This document shows positions 38,121-45,701 of a stretch of 64,000 nucleotides of DNA, in pieces. Position 1 is the first letter of the stretch, and each line of letters begins with the position of its first letter. A program made the position numbers and the translations under genes. Location of the stretch: the NCBI GenBank assembly GCA_902362725.1, contig CABIXM010000004.1, positions 96,581 to 160,580 of the forward strand, given 5' to 3'. The notes below the pieces were generated by a model, which saw only the letters and a program-made list of their open reading frames with translations, ran no database searches and was not told the DNA's origin. This DNA is from Clostridiaceae bacterium. GTDB lineage: Bacteria > Bacillota > Clostridia > Lachnospirales > Lachnospiraceae.

Positions 38121-39050
38121 ATGGTAGATATGAAAAGCCTGCTGACCATGCAGGGCATGATGTTTACGATGCTCCTTGTGGGCGTCTTTATCAGAAGAAA
38201 GGGAATCGTCACATCGGAGGGACGCAAGAGCCTGACCAATCTATTGGTCAACCTGATTCTCCCCTGCAATATTCTCTACGCCTTTTCCAAGTCGGACACT
38301 TCGGCTTTTCGCTCTATGATCGTAGTCATTATCATGTCAGCCCTGATTCAGCTGACCTGGTATATCTTAAGTAAATTTTTATGGAAAAACATGGACAACA
38401 GCCGCCGCGGTATTATGCGCTACGCCTTCCAGTTTGCCAACTGCGGTTATCTGGGCAATCCGGTCATCGAGGGCCTGTACGGCGCGCCAGGACTGGTATA
38501 CGCTTCCGTGTTCCTACTTCCGGTGCGGATATTCATGTGGAGCGTAGGGTTAGAATGTTTTCAGGAGGGTGTGGGCAGTTTTTCGAAAACCTTGAAGAGA
38601 ACGATTACGCATCCCTGCGTACTGGCGACCATCATCGGTGTGGTATGGATGTTTTTCCCCCAGGCGAAGCTGCCGGATTTCCTGCATAATACCATTTACG
38701 GCTTTAATCAGTGCCTGACACCTATGACCATGCTGACCATTGGTTTTATCATGGGAGAGACCGACATGCGTCGGATCTTCTGTAGGGATCTGGGTGTTAT
38801 CACGGTACTTCGTCTGGGTATCCAGCCCCTTATCGTGCTGGGCGTCTGCTACCTGCTCCATCTGGAGCCTCTGGTGGCGGAGGTCATCACAGTTCTGGTC
38901 TCCATGCCGGTGGCCAATACTACGGCGCTTCTGGCCTCCCAGCATGACTGCGACTATGGCTTTGCCAGCGGTCTGGTGGTGTTCACCACACTGGTGTCCA
39001 TGGTGACGATTCCCATTTACGGAATGCTGGTAGGTGTCGTGTTTGCGTAA
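38121..39050 (+). CDS. AEC family transporter (auxin efflux carrier-like)
   Basis: A 309-residue membrane protein with about ten hydrophobic segments, beginning MKSLLTMQGMMFTMLLVGVF with KSLTNLLVNLILPCNIL after it. NCGYLGNPVIEGLYG is the broken-helix region typical of the PIN-like (2.A.69) family. Members export or import organic acids such as malate or malonate. The substrate is unknown here. AAAGAGGAAAACATA precedes the ATG, and a strong terminator follows. Confidence 0.87.
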   Translation: MVDMKSLLTMQGMMFTMLLVGVFIRRKGIVTSEGRKSLTNLLVNLILPCNILYAFSKSDTSAFRSMIVVIIMSALIQLTWYILSKFLWKNMDNSRRGIMRYAFQFANCGYLGNPVIEGLYGAPGLVYASVFLLPVRIFMWSVGLECFQEGVGSFSKTLKRTITHPCVLATIIGVVWMFFPQAKLPDFLHNTIYGFNQCLTPMTMLTIGFIMGETDMRRIFCRDLGVITVLRLGIQPLIVLGVCYLLHLEPLVAEVITVLVSMPVANTTALLASQHDCDYGFASGLVVFTTLVSMVTIPIYGMLVGVVFA

Positions 39051-39092
39051 AATCAGATTTATCTGAGAAATATCTTAGAAATGGCGGGAAAA

Positions 39093-39126
39093 CGCTTCGG
39101 CAGTACTTGTCGGAGCGCTTTTTTTA
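39093..39126 (+). terminator. Intrinsic terminator after the AEC transporter
   Basis: CGCTTCGGC (39093-39101) pairs with GTCGGAGCG (39109-39117, two G-U pairs), then CTTTTTTTAT. Confidence 0.85.
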
Positions 39127-39148
39127 TGCTATCCTAGTATAGAGTGTG

Positions 39149-39179
39149 GGCACTTGTCGGACGAGTGCCTGTTTTGTTG
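39149..39179 (+). terminator. Terminator-like hairpin in the prmA leader
   Basis: GGCACTTGTC (39149-39158) and GACGAGTGCC (39160-39169) are complementary, with one G-U pair and the innermost bases forming the loop. TGTTTTGTTG follows. It shares ACTTGTCGGA with the terminator 40 bp upstream. Confidence 0.45.
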
Positions 39180-39208
39180 TGACCTAAAAGATATGAGAGG
39201 TGCATTTT

Positions 39209-40168
39209 ATGAAATGGAATAAATACACATTGAAGACCCGGACGGAGGCAGAGGATCTCATCAGCAGTATGATGCAGGATGTGGGCATCGAGGGAATCGA
39301 GATCGAGGACAAGGTTCCCCTGTCCCAGAGAGAAAAGGAGCAGATGTTTGTGGACATTCTGCCGGAGGGACCGGCGGACGACGGCGTGGCCTATATCAGC
39401 TTTTATCTGGAGCCGGATGCGGATCAGGAGGAAATGCTGGAGCGGGTGCGCGAGGGTTTAAAGGAAATCGCGGGCTGGGGCGTGGAGATCGGAGAAGCTA
39501 CGATTCAGGCCTCTGAAACCGAGGATAAGGACTGGATCAACAACTGGAAGGAGTTCTTCCATCAGTTTTACGTGGACGATATCCTGATCAAGCCCTCCTG
39601 GGAAGAGGTGAAGCCGGAGGATCGGGAAAAGCTTCTGATTCAGATTGATCCGGGAACCGCCTTCGGAACCGGTATGCATGAGACGACACAGCTGTGTATC
39701 CGCCAGCTTCGCAAGTTTCTGACGCCGGAGACGGAGCTTCTGGACGTGGGAACCGGCAGCGGTATCCTGTCCATCATCAGTCTGAAGCTGGGAGCGAAGC
39801 ACGCGGTAGGAACCGATCTGGATCCCTGCGCGGTAGAGGCTGTAAGGGAAAATATGGAAGTGAATGGCATCGACCCGGCTTCCTTTGAAATGATGATTGG
39901 CAATATTATCACAGAGAAAGAGATTCAGGAACGGGTTGGCTATGGATGCTATGATATCGTAGTGGCGAACATTCTGGCGGAGGTGCTGGTGCCGTTGACG
40001 CCGGTGATTCTGTCCCAGCTGAAGCCGGGCGGCGTCTATATTACATCCGGTATCATTGACGATAAGGAAGACCTGGTGGTGGAGACCGTGAAGAAATGTG
40101 GCCTGACCGTACTGGAGGTCACCCATCAGGGCGAGTGGGTCAGCGTAACGGCCCGTAAGGAGCAGTAG
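39209..40168 (+). CDS. prmA: Ribosomal protein L11 methyltransferase
   Basis: A 319-residue SAM-dependent enzyme trimethylating L11. The N-terminal substrate domain (WNKYTLKTRTEAEDLISSMM) is followed by DPGTAFGTGMHETTQLC, the SAM motif LLDVGTGSGILSIISLKLGA (about residue 180) and VANILAEVL. ATG 39209 follows GAGAGGTGCATTTT. rsmE begins one base after its stop; this pairing is common in Firmicutes. Confidence 0.95.
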   Translation: MKWNKYTLKTRTEAEDLISSMMQDVGIEGIEIEDKVPLSQREKEQMFVDILPEGPADDGVAYISFYLEPDADQEEMLERVREGLKEIAGWGVEIGEATIQASETEDKDWINNWKEFFHQFYVDDILIKPSWEEVKPEDREKLLIQIDPGTAFGTGMHETTQLCIRQLRKFLTPETELLDVGTGSGILSIISLKLGAKHAVGTDLDPCAVEAVRENMEVNGIDPASFEMMIGNIITEKEIQERVGYGCYDIVVANILAEVLVPLTPVILSQLKPGGVYITSGIIDDKEDLVVETVKKCGLTVLEVTHQGEWVSVTARKEQ

Positions 40169-40169
40169 G

Positions 40170-40907
40170 ATGCATCGTTTTTTTGCGGAACCCGGTCAGA
40201 TCGGGGAAAAGGAAATCGTAATCACTGGAGCAGATGTGAACCATATCCGGAATGTCCTTCGTATGCGGGCAGACGAGGAAGTGCTGATCGCTGACGGCCA
40301 AGGCGCAGAGTACCGCTGTAAGCTTACCGATCTTGGTGAAAATGAGGTGCGCGCCCAGATTCTCTGGAAGCTTGACGGCAATGCGGAGCTTGCCTCGGCC
40401 ATTACCCTGTTTCAGGGGCTGCCGAAAAGCGATAAGATGGATCTCATCGTCCAGAAATGCGTGGAGCTGGGAGTGGACCGGATTGTTCCGGTATCCACGA
40501 AGCGTGCTGTGGTGAAGCTGGACGCAAAAAAGGAGCAGACACGGCTGAAGCGCTGGAATACCATCTCGGAGAGCGCGGCCAAGCAGTCCGGCCGTGGTGT
40601 GATCCCCGAGGTCAGCGGCGTCATGTCCTTTGGGAAGGCCCTGGAGGAGGCAAAGAAGCTGGATGTGCTTCTGATCCCTTATGAGCGGGCTGAGCATATG
40701 GCCGAAACCAGGCGGGTTATGGGTGAAATCAGACCCGGCCAGTCCGTAGGTATTTTCATCGGCCCGGAGGGCGGCTTTGAAGAAAGCGAAGTAGAGGAAG
40801 CAGTGGCAGCAGGAGCGAAGGCTATTACGCTGGGAAAGCGAATTCTGCGGACTGAGACGGCAGGGCTGGCGGTGATGGCCATGCTGAGTTACCTGCTGGA
40901 AGAATAG
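40170..40907 (+). CDS. rsmE: 16S rRNA m3U1498 methyltransferase RsmE
   Basis: A 245-residue SPOUT methyltransferase: N-terminal PUA-like domain (HRFFAEPGQIGEKEIVITG, HIRNVLRMRADEEV) and C-terminal knot (FQGLPKSDKMDLIVQKCVELG, GPEGGFEESEVEEAVAAG, LGKRILRTETAGLAVMAML). It methylates U1498 in the decoding region. It is coupled to prmA. Confidence 0.95.
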   Translation: MHRFFAEPGQIGEKEIVITGADVNHIRNVLRMRADEEVLIADGQGAEYRCKLTDLGENEVRAQILWKLDGNAELASAITLFQGLPKSDKMDLIVQKCVELGVDRIVPVSTKRAVVKLDAKKEQTRLKRWNTISESAAKQSGRGVIPEVSGVMSFGKALEEAKKLDVLLIPYERAEHMAETRRVMGEIRPGQSVGIFIGPEGGFEESEVEEAVAAGAKAITLGKRILRTETAGLAVMAMLSYLLEE

Positions 40908-40947
40908 AAATATAAGTTCATAGTTGTTATCTTGTAGGAGGATTTAT

Positions 40948-41064
40948 ATAGCTGGGTTAGAGGATAATCTTTACAGAGCTAAAGATATGTATGATGCGTT
41001 TGAGATAAAAGCTATGAATATAGAAAATAAAAAAGAGGAATATCATGGAAGTTTATTTAGATAA
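40948..41064 (+). pseudogene. Small open frame with ATA in the start position, possible decayed gene
   Basis: A 38-codon frame begins with ATA 7 bases after a perfect AGGAGG (40936-40941). It reads AGLEDNLYRAKDMYDAFEIK and continues as a charged helix ending inside the cysteine desulfurase start. Ordinary start codons are missing. It may be a gene whose ATG changed to ATA, or chance. The surrounding bases are more AT-rich than the neighbours. Confidence 0.25.
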
Positions 41065-42199
41065 TTCAGCCACCACCCGCTGCTTCCCGGAGGCAGCGAA
41101 GCTGATGTACAAGGTTCTGACCGAGGACTACGGCAACCCGTCCTCCTTACATCAGAAGGGTATGGACGCGGAGAAATACGTCCGTGAGGCGAAAGAAATC
41201 ATTGCGAAGAATCTGAAGGTGGAGCCCAAGGAGATCTATTTTACCTCCGGCGGGACAGAGAGCGATAACCTGGCGCTCATGGGCGCGGCCCATGCCAATC
41301 AGCGGGCAGGAAAGCACCTGATTACCACCCGGATTGAGCACCCGGCTATTTTGAATACCATGAAGGAGCTGGAAAAGCAGGGCTTTCAGGTAACCTACCT
41401 GCCGGTAGACGGACAGGGACGGGTGCAGATCGCGGATCTGGAAGAGGCGCTGACGGACGAGACCATTCTGGTGTCTGTCATGTATGTGAACAATGAGATT
41501 GGCGCGGTACAGCCCATCGAGGAGATAGGAAGGCTTCTGAAAAACCGGGAGAAACCCGTTTTGTTCCATGTGGATGCGGTGCAGGGCTACGGAAAGTTCC
41601 GGATTCTGCCGAAAAAGCTGGGTATTGACATGCTGAGTGTCAGCGGTCATAAGATTCATGGGCCCAAGGGCATGGGAATTCTGTATGTAGACGAGCATGT
41701 GAAGATTCATCCGATTCTTTTCGGAGGCGGCCAGCAGAGAGACTTACGCTCCGGTACGGAAAATGTGCCGGGTATCGCAGGGCTGGGCGAGGCCGTAAAA
41801 GAGATTTATACAGATTTCAACGAGAAGATGGAGCGGCTGTATGGGCTCCGGGAATACTTTGTCGAAGAGATCGAAAAGATAGAGGGAACCATTGTAAACG
41901 GACCGGAGGGCAGAGAGGGCGCGCCCCATATTGTCAGCGTCAGCTTTGCGGGAGTACGAAGCGAGGTGCTGCTTCATTCTCTGGAGGATAAGGGCATTTA
42001 CGTGTCCTCCGGATCTGCCTGCGCTTCCAATCACCCGGCGGTCAGTGAGACATTGAAGGCCATTCACGTAAAGAAGGAGCTTCTGGACTCCACCATCCGG
42101 TTCAGCTTCAGTGAATTTACGACAAAAGAGGAGCTGGATTACACACTGGAGGCGCTTCGGGCCCTACTTCCGATGCTGCGCCGGTTTACGAGAAGATAG
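41045..42199 (+). CDS. Cysteine desulfurase (NifS/IscS-like)
   Basis: A 384-residue PLP enzyme transferring sulfur from cysteine. EVYLDNSATTRCFPEAAKLM starts the protein. The PLP lysine lies in VSGHKIHGPKGMGILY (about residue 200) and the active Cys in VSSGSACASNHPAVSETL (about residue 324). The adjacent thiI, 13 bp downstream, marks it as the likely sulfur donor for tRNA 4-thiouridine (and possibly thiamine). The start follows AAAAGAGGAATATC. Confidence 0.94.
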   Translation: MEVYLDNSATTRCFPEAAKLMYKVLTEDYGNPSSLHQKGMDAEKYVREAKEIIAKNLKVEPKEIYFTSGGTESDNLALMGAAHANQRAGKHLITTRIEHPAILNTMKELEKQGFQVTYLPVDGQGRVQIADLEEALTDETILVSVMYVNNEIGAVQPIEEIGRLLKNREKPVLFHVDAVQGYGKFRILPKKLGIDMLSVSGHKIHGPKGMGILYVDEHVKIHPILFGGGQQRDLRSGTENVPGIAGLGEAVKEIYTDFNEKMERLYGLREYFVEEIEKIEGTIVNGPEGREGAPHIVSVSFAGVRSEVLLHSLEDKGIYVSSGSACASNHPAVSETLKAIHVKKELLDSTIRFSFSEFTTKEELDYTLEALRALLPMLRRFTRR

Positions 42200-42212
42200 A
42201 AAGGGGAACAAC

Positions 42213-43397
42213 ATGTTTTTTCACGCATTTTTGATTAAATACGGAGAAATCGGGATCAAGGGAAAGAACCGGTATCTCTTTGAGGACGCGCTGGTAGCGC
42301 AGATCCGCCATGCCCTGAAGCATGTGGAGGGCACGTTTAAAGTAACCAAGGATCAGGGACGTATCTATGTCCACACCGAGGGCGAGTACGATTACGACGA
42401 CGCGGTGGCAGCCATGCGCCGGGTATTCGGTATCGTGGGCATCTGCCCGGTGGTGATTCTGGAGGACGAAGGCTTTGAGAAGCTGGGCGACGATGTGGTG
42501 GCTTACTTAAAGGCCCGCTACGGCGAGAATTGTGAGAAAACCTTTAAAGTACAGGCCCGCCGCGCCCGCAAGACTTATCCGAAGGCTTCCATGGAGATGA
42601 ACGCGGAGCTGGGAGGCCGGATTCTGGATGCGTTTCCGGGTATGCGCGTAGATGTGCATGAGCCGGAGCTGATGATTCATGTGGAAGTGCGGGAGCATAT
42701 TTATCTGTACTCTGACATTATCCCGGGTCCGGGCGGTATGCCCATCGGCACCAACGGAAAATCCATGCTGCTTTTATCCGGTGGTATTGACAGCCCGGTG
42801 GCAGGCTACATGGTAGCTAAGCGCGGCGTCAAGATTGACGCGGTATATTTCCATGCGCCGCCCTACACCAGCGAGCGCGCAAAGCAGAAGGTGGTAGATC
42901 TGGCGGCGAAGGTGGCCCGTTATACCGGCCCCATTTACCTGTATGTGGTAAACTTTACGGAGATTCAGTTATATATCTATGAGAAATGTCCTCACGACGA
43001 ACTGACGATTATCATGCGCCGTTATATGATGCGGATCGCAGAGCGGATCGCGGAGAAGACAGGGTCTCTCGGCCTGATTACCGGCGAGAGTATCGGCCAG
43101 GTAGCCAGCCAGACCGTACACAGCCTGGCAGCTACCAACGAGGTCTGCACTATGCCGGTATTCCGTCCGCTGATTGCGTACGATAAGGAAGATATCGTAA
43201 CGATTTCCAAGCAGATTGATACTTATGAGACGTCGATTCAGCCCTTTGAGGACTGCTGTACGATATTTGTTGCCAAGCATCCGGTGACCAAGCCGAACAT
43301 CAATGTGATCAAGCGCTCCGAACAGAAGCTGATGGAGCAGATCGATGAGATGGTGGATAAGGCCATCGAGACGGCGGAACTGATTGTGGTAGGTTAA
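42213..43397 (+). CDS. thiI: tRNA 4-thiouridine synthase ThiI
   Basis: A 394-residue enzyme with an N-terminal ferredoxin-like segment, a THUMP RNA-binding domain (about residues 60-165) and a PP-loop ATPase (LLLSGGIDSPVAGYMVAKRG, about residue 183). It lacks the C-terminal rhodanese domain of the E. coli protein, the usual Firmicutes form that relies on a dedicated NifS partner. That partner is immediately upstream. Confidence 0.95.
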   Translation: MFFHAFLIKYGEIGIKGKNRYLFEDALVAQIRHALKHVEGTFKVTKDQGRIYVHTEGEYDYDDAVAAMRRVFGIVGICPVVILEDEGFEKLGDDVVAYLKARYGENCEKTFKVQARRARKTYPKASMEMNAELGGRILDAFPGMRVDVHEPELMIHVEVREHIYLYSDIIPGPGGMPIGTNGKSMLLLSGGIDSPVAGYMVAKRGVKIDAVYFHAPPYTSERAKQKVVDLAAKVARYTGPIYLYVVNFTEIQLYIYEKCPHDELTIIMRRYMMRIAERIAEKTGSLGLITGESIGQVASQTVHSLAATNEVCTMPVFRPLIAYDKEDIVTISKQIDTYETSIQPFEDCCTIFVAKHPVTKPNINVIKRSEQKLMEQIDEMVDKAIETAELIVVG

Positions 43398-43471
43398 AGG
43401 GTATAAAGAAACCATACGAGCCGGCTGGGACAATATTGATTATTATCAGGAAAACAAAGGAGATTAATCAC

Positions 43472-43762
43472 ATGGGAGTAAATTCAATTGACGCTGAAGA
43501 CGATCAGTTCGCATACCGTTATGATACCCAGCTTCTGATTGAGCGCAGGGATCAGGACCTGGACGAGGATGAAATTTCCGATTACATCACCGAGCATTTT
43601 GAGGGCAACAGCCTGATTGCGGCGGGAGACGAGGATCTGGTGAAGATTCATTTCCATACCAATGAGCCCTGGAAAATTCTGGAATACTGCAATTCCATAG
43701 GAGAAATTTTCGATATTGTGGTGGAGGATATGATCCGCCAGACTAACGGGCTGCACGGCTAA
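43472..43762 (+). CDS. Stand-alone FakA/DAK2 C-terminal-like domain protein
   Basis: A 96-residue protein resembling only the C-terminal part of FakA (YloV, fatty acid kinase): YRYDTQLLIERR, LDEDEISDYITEHFEGNSLI and GDEDLVKIHFHTNEPWKILE, matching the HVHTN-type repeat of that domain. The nucleotide-binding DAK2 domain is absent. It has its own AAAGGAGATTAATCAC ribosome binding site, so it is likely translated. Similar small proteins, sometimes labelled kinase to dihydroxyacetone kinase, occur in Lachnospiraceae. The role is unknown. Confidence 0.7.
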   Translation: MGVNSIDAEDDQFAYRYDTQLLIERRDQDLDEDEISDYITEHFEGNSLIAAGDEDLVKIHFHTNEPWKILEYCNSIGEIFDIVVEDMIRQTNGLHG

Positions 43763-43793
43763 AAGTGGCAATGACAGAAAGAGGGTGTCGCAG

Positions 43794-44063
43794 ATGACCG
43801 CAGAAGAAGTAATACAGGAAGCAGCAAAGCTTTGCAGAAGCTTTCATGCCCAAAGAGTGATTTTATATGGATCCAGGGCAAAGCATACGGAACGGGAGAG
43901 AAGCGACATTGACATTGCCGTGACAGGAGTGGAAAAATTTGAACTGTTGGCAGAAAAAATAGAGGAGCTTCCAACTCTTTACAGTGTGGACCTGTTGAAT
44001 CTGGATACCTGTAAAAATCAGTTGTTATTGGAGGATATCAGGCAATATGGACGAGAAATTTAA
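43794..44063 (+). CDS. MntA-type nucleotidyltransferase (antitoxin)
   Basis: An 89-residue minimal nucleotidyltransferase with the GSx10DxD signature (GSRAKHTERERSDIDIAV, about residues 28-45). In type VII toxin-antitoxin pairs the MNT protein AMPylates the HEPN ribonuclease. The adjacent HEPN gene overlaps by 17 bp. ATG 43794 is chosen because AAGAGGG ends 8 bases before it; GTG 43785 lies on that site. Confidence 0.82.
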   Translation: MTAEEVIQEAAKLCRSFHAQRVILYGSRAKHTERERSDIDIAVTGVEKFELLAEKIEELPTLYSVDLLNLDTCKNQLLLEDIRQYGREI

Positions 44064-44454
44064 AAGACGGTTCACATCATTTTGTAACTCACTGGATGCG
44101 CTGGCGGAGGCAAAACAGAGGGATCTTTCCGATTCCTTTGTTTTAAGCGGTACCAGCGCCAAATTCAGTATTACCTTTGATTTGGCATGGAAGGTTATGA
44201 AGGATATCCTGGTGCAACACTATGCGATTACCGGTTTTGTGGCAGGATCGCCGCGAGAGGTGCTTCGGGAGGCTTTCAAGGCGAATCTGATTTCTGATGA
44301 CGCCTGGATGGAAATGCTGAAGGTGAGAAATGAGCTGATGCATGATTATGACTGCGAAATTGTGAAGGAACATTGTAGTACGATAGTGGAAACCTATATT
44401 GATTTGTTTTACGAGTTTGAAGAAACCGTAAAAAGATTGCCGGTTGCGCGATAG
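44047..44454 (+). CDS. HepT-type HEPN protein (toxin)
   Basis: A 135-residue helical protein of the HI0074/HepT nucleotidyltransferase-substrate-binding family. It carries RNELMHDY, an exact RX4HXY HEPN ribonuclease motif, at about residues 98-105. FDLAWKVMKDIL and SPREVLREAFK are typical of the family. With the upstream MntA-like gene it forms a likely two-gene toxin-antitoxin module. It may instead be a housekeeping MNT-HEPN pair. Confidence 0.82.
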   Translation: MDEKFKRRFTSFCNSLDALAEAKQRDLSDSFVLSGTSAKFSITFDLAWKVMKDILVQHYAITGFVAGSPREVLREAFKANLISDDAWMEMLKVRNELMHDYDCEIVKEHCSTIVETYIDLFYEFEETVKRLPVAR

Positions 44455-44523
44455 TTGGTGGAAGCAACCACCCGCGTTTGCTATGATTCCCGCATCAAAG
44501 ACAGAACAGGAGGATTCTATCTT

Positions 44524-44802
44524 ATGCTGATCGGAACTATTGTCACTTTCATCAATCTGTTCATTTTCGCGCTGATCGTCGGTGGACTGATTTACCTTTT
44601 TGTCCTGCTGGTAAAAGCCCTGCGGAAATACCTGAAAGCAGAGCCCGTTCGCAAAGAAAAGGCAGAGACTGCCCGTACTCTGGGCGAGATCCTGAAAGCC
44701 CATCGGGCTGCGTGCAAAATGACGCAGGAATTCGTAGCCGAGGCCCTGGGCGTCAGCCGCCAGGCCGTCTCCAAATGGGAGAGCGGAGTTTCCCATAGTT
44801 AA
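44524..44802 (+). pseudogene. 5-prime part of a membrane-anchored XRE regulator, interrupted by the element
   Basis: The frame encodes an N-terminal membrane helix (LIGTIVTFINLFIFALIVGG, about residues 2-21), a linker and a helix-turn-helix (EILKAHRAACKMTQEFVAEA, then LGVSRQAVSKWESG). It then hits a stop four codons into the mobile element. The missing end (SDPSTANLIAIAKLYG...) is at 57619-57715. Joining 44524-44786 to 57619-57715 gives exactly 360 bases, a 119-residue protein. The truncated 92-residue product keeps the recognition helix, so residual function is possible. AGGAGG precedes the ATG. Confidence 0.85.
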
Positions 44803-44807
44803 AGATA
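44788..44807 (+). repeat. Left terminal inverted repeat of the element
   Basis: GTTTCCCATAGTTAAAGATA, paired with the right repeat at 57596-57615; the two differ at two positions. It is the probable recombinase-binding arm. Confidence 0.85.
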
Positions 44808-44826
44808 CCACACCAAATATGATGAA

Positions 44827-44855
44827 CCCACGCTTATACACTACCAGCTATAATA
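44827..44855 (+). repeat. Short copy of the recombinase-leader hairpin at the left end
   Basis: CCCACGCTTAT, then ACCAGC, then ATAAGC, in the same order as in the hairpin at 55874-55921 upstream of the recombinase but with shorter spacers. It lies 40 bp inside the left end. Confidence 0.5.
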
Positions 44856-44861
44856 AGCCGT

Positions 44862-44896
44862 AAGGACAGCAATTTGACACTGCTGTCCTTTCTTTA
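44862..44896 (+). terminator. Intrinsic terminator at the left end of the element
   Basis: AAGGACAGCA (44862-44871) pairs with TGCTGTCCTT (44881-44890), then TCTTTATAT. It would block read-through from the interrupted host gene. Confidence 0.75.
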
Positions 44897-44954
44897 TATA
44901 AAATTGCAGTACACAGAAAAAAGCTGTAAAATAATAAATATATTTGTCCTTGTA

Positions 44955-44983
44955 ACAATTCTCGGACATTTGCCTGTTATACT
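44955..44983 (+). promoter_or_regulatory. Promoter and tandem operator of the response regulator
   Basis: A -10 TATACT (44978-44983) has no good -35. Instead, two half-sites, ACAATTC (44955-44961) and ACATTTG (44966-44972), lie 11 bp apart. The proximal one starts 12 bases before the -10. The same layout recurs at 46809-46837, indicating activation by the element's own OmpR-type regulator. Confidence 0.6.
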
Positions 44984-45011
44984 ATCTGCAAAAAGAAAAG
45001 GAAGTGACAAT

Positions 45012-45701
45012 ATGAAGCAGATTTTAATTGTCGAAGACGATAATCTTTTGAATAAAACGCTTACTTATAATTTGGAATTGGACGGTTACACAATAACTTC
45101 TGTTCTGAATGCAAGGACAGCCGCTGAATCATTAAAAACAAACATTTTTGATTTGGTATTGCTGGATATAAATTTACCAGACGGAAATGGTTATGACCTA
45201 TGCCGTCTTATCAAGCCAGAGCATCCTGATACAGTAGTTATATTTCTAACTGCCAACGATCAGGAAAGCGATCAGATACGAGGATATGAAGCTGGTGCAG
45301 TGGATTATATCACGAAACCTTTTTCGATTAGTGCTTTGCAGCGAAAGATCAAAGCCATGTTCGCTATGTTGGAACATCACAAACCAGCTAAGGATATTTA
45401 CGAGGATGGTAGCCTGTTTCTGGATTTTTCGGAACAATTTGCAAGTTTGAACGGGAAACCATTAGCGCTTTCTGCGATGGAATATAAAATGCTGAACCTA
45501 TTTCTTAAAAATCCGAAGCAGGTACTTACCCGCCAACAACTTTTGGAAAGGCTGTGGGACATTGATGAAAAATATGTAGATGAACATACCCTTACTACTT
45601 CTATCAGCCGCATTCGCAGTAAGATTGAAGCGGATGGCGACACATATATCAAAACGGTTTACGGTATGGGGTATCAATGGACAGGAGGCGAAAAGAAATG
45701 A
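45012..45701 (+). CDS. OmpR-family response regulator
   Basis: A 229-residue regulator. The receiver domain has acidic Asp9/Asp10, phospho-acceptor Asp52 (LLDINLPDGNG), Thr80 and Lys102 (ITKPF). The C-terminal winged helix (LSAMEYKMLNLFLKNPKQVL, TTSISRIRSKI, VYGMGYQW) is OmpR/PhoB type. It is followed by an intramembrane-sensing kinase and an FtsX-type ABC transporter, the arrangement of peptide-antibiotic sensing and resistance modules such as BceRS-BceAB. AAGGAAGTGACAAT precedes the ATG. Base composition is clearly more AT-rich than the host. Confidence 0.92.
   Translation: MKQILIVEDDNLLNKTLTYNLELDGYTITSVLNARTAAESLKTNIFDLVLLDINLPDGNGYDLCRLIKPEHPDTVVIFLTANDQESDQIRGYEAGAVDYITKPFSISALQRKIKAMFAMLEHHKPAKDIYEDGSLFLDFSEQFASLNGKPLALSAMEYKMLNLFLKNPKQVLTRQQLLERLWDIDEKYVDEHTLTTSISRIRSKIEADGDTYIKTVYGMGYQWTGGEKK

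Noticed and set aside
43393..43467. Codon run KGYKETIRAGWDN... ending just before the FakA-like gene
   Set aside because: Looks protein-like but has no start codon and only 24 codons; could be a remnant, not supportable as a gene.
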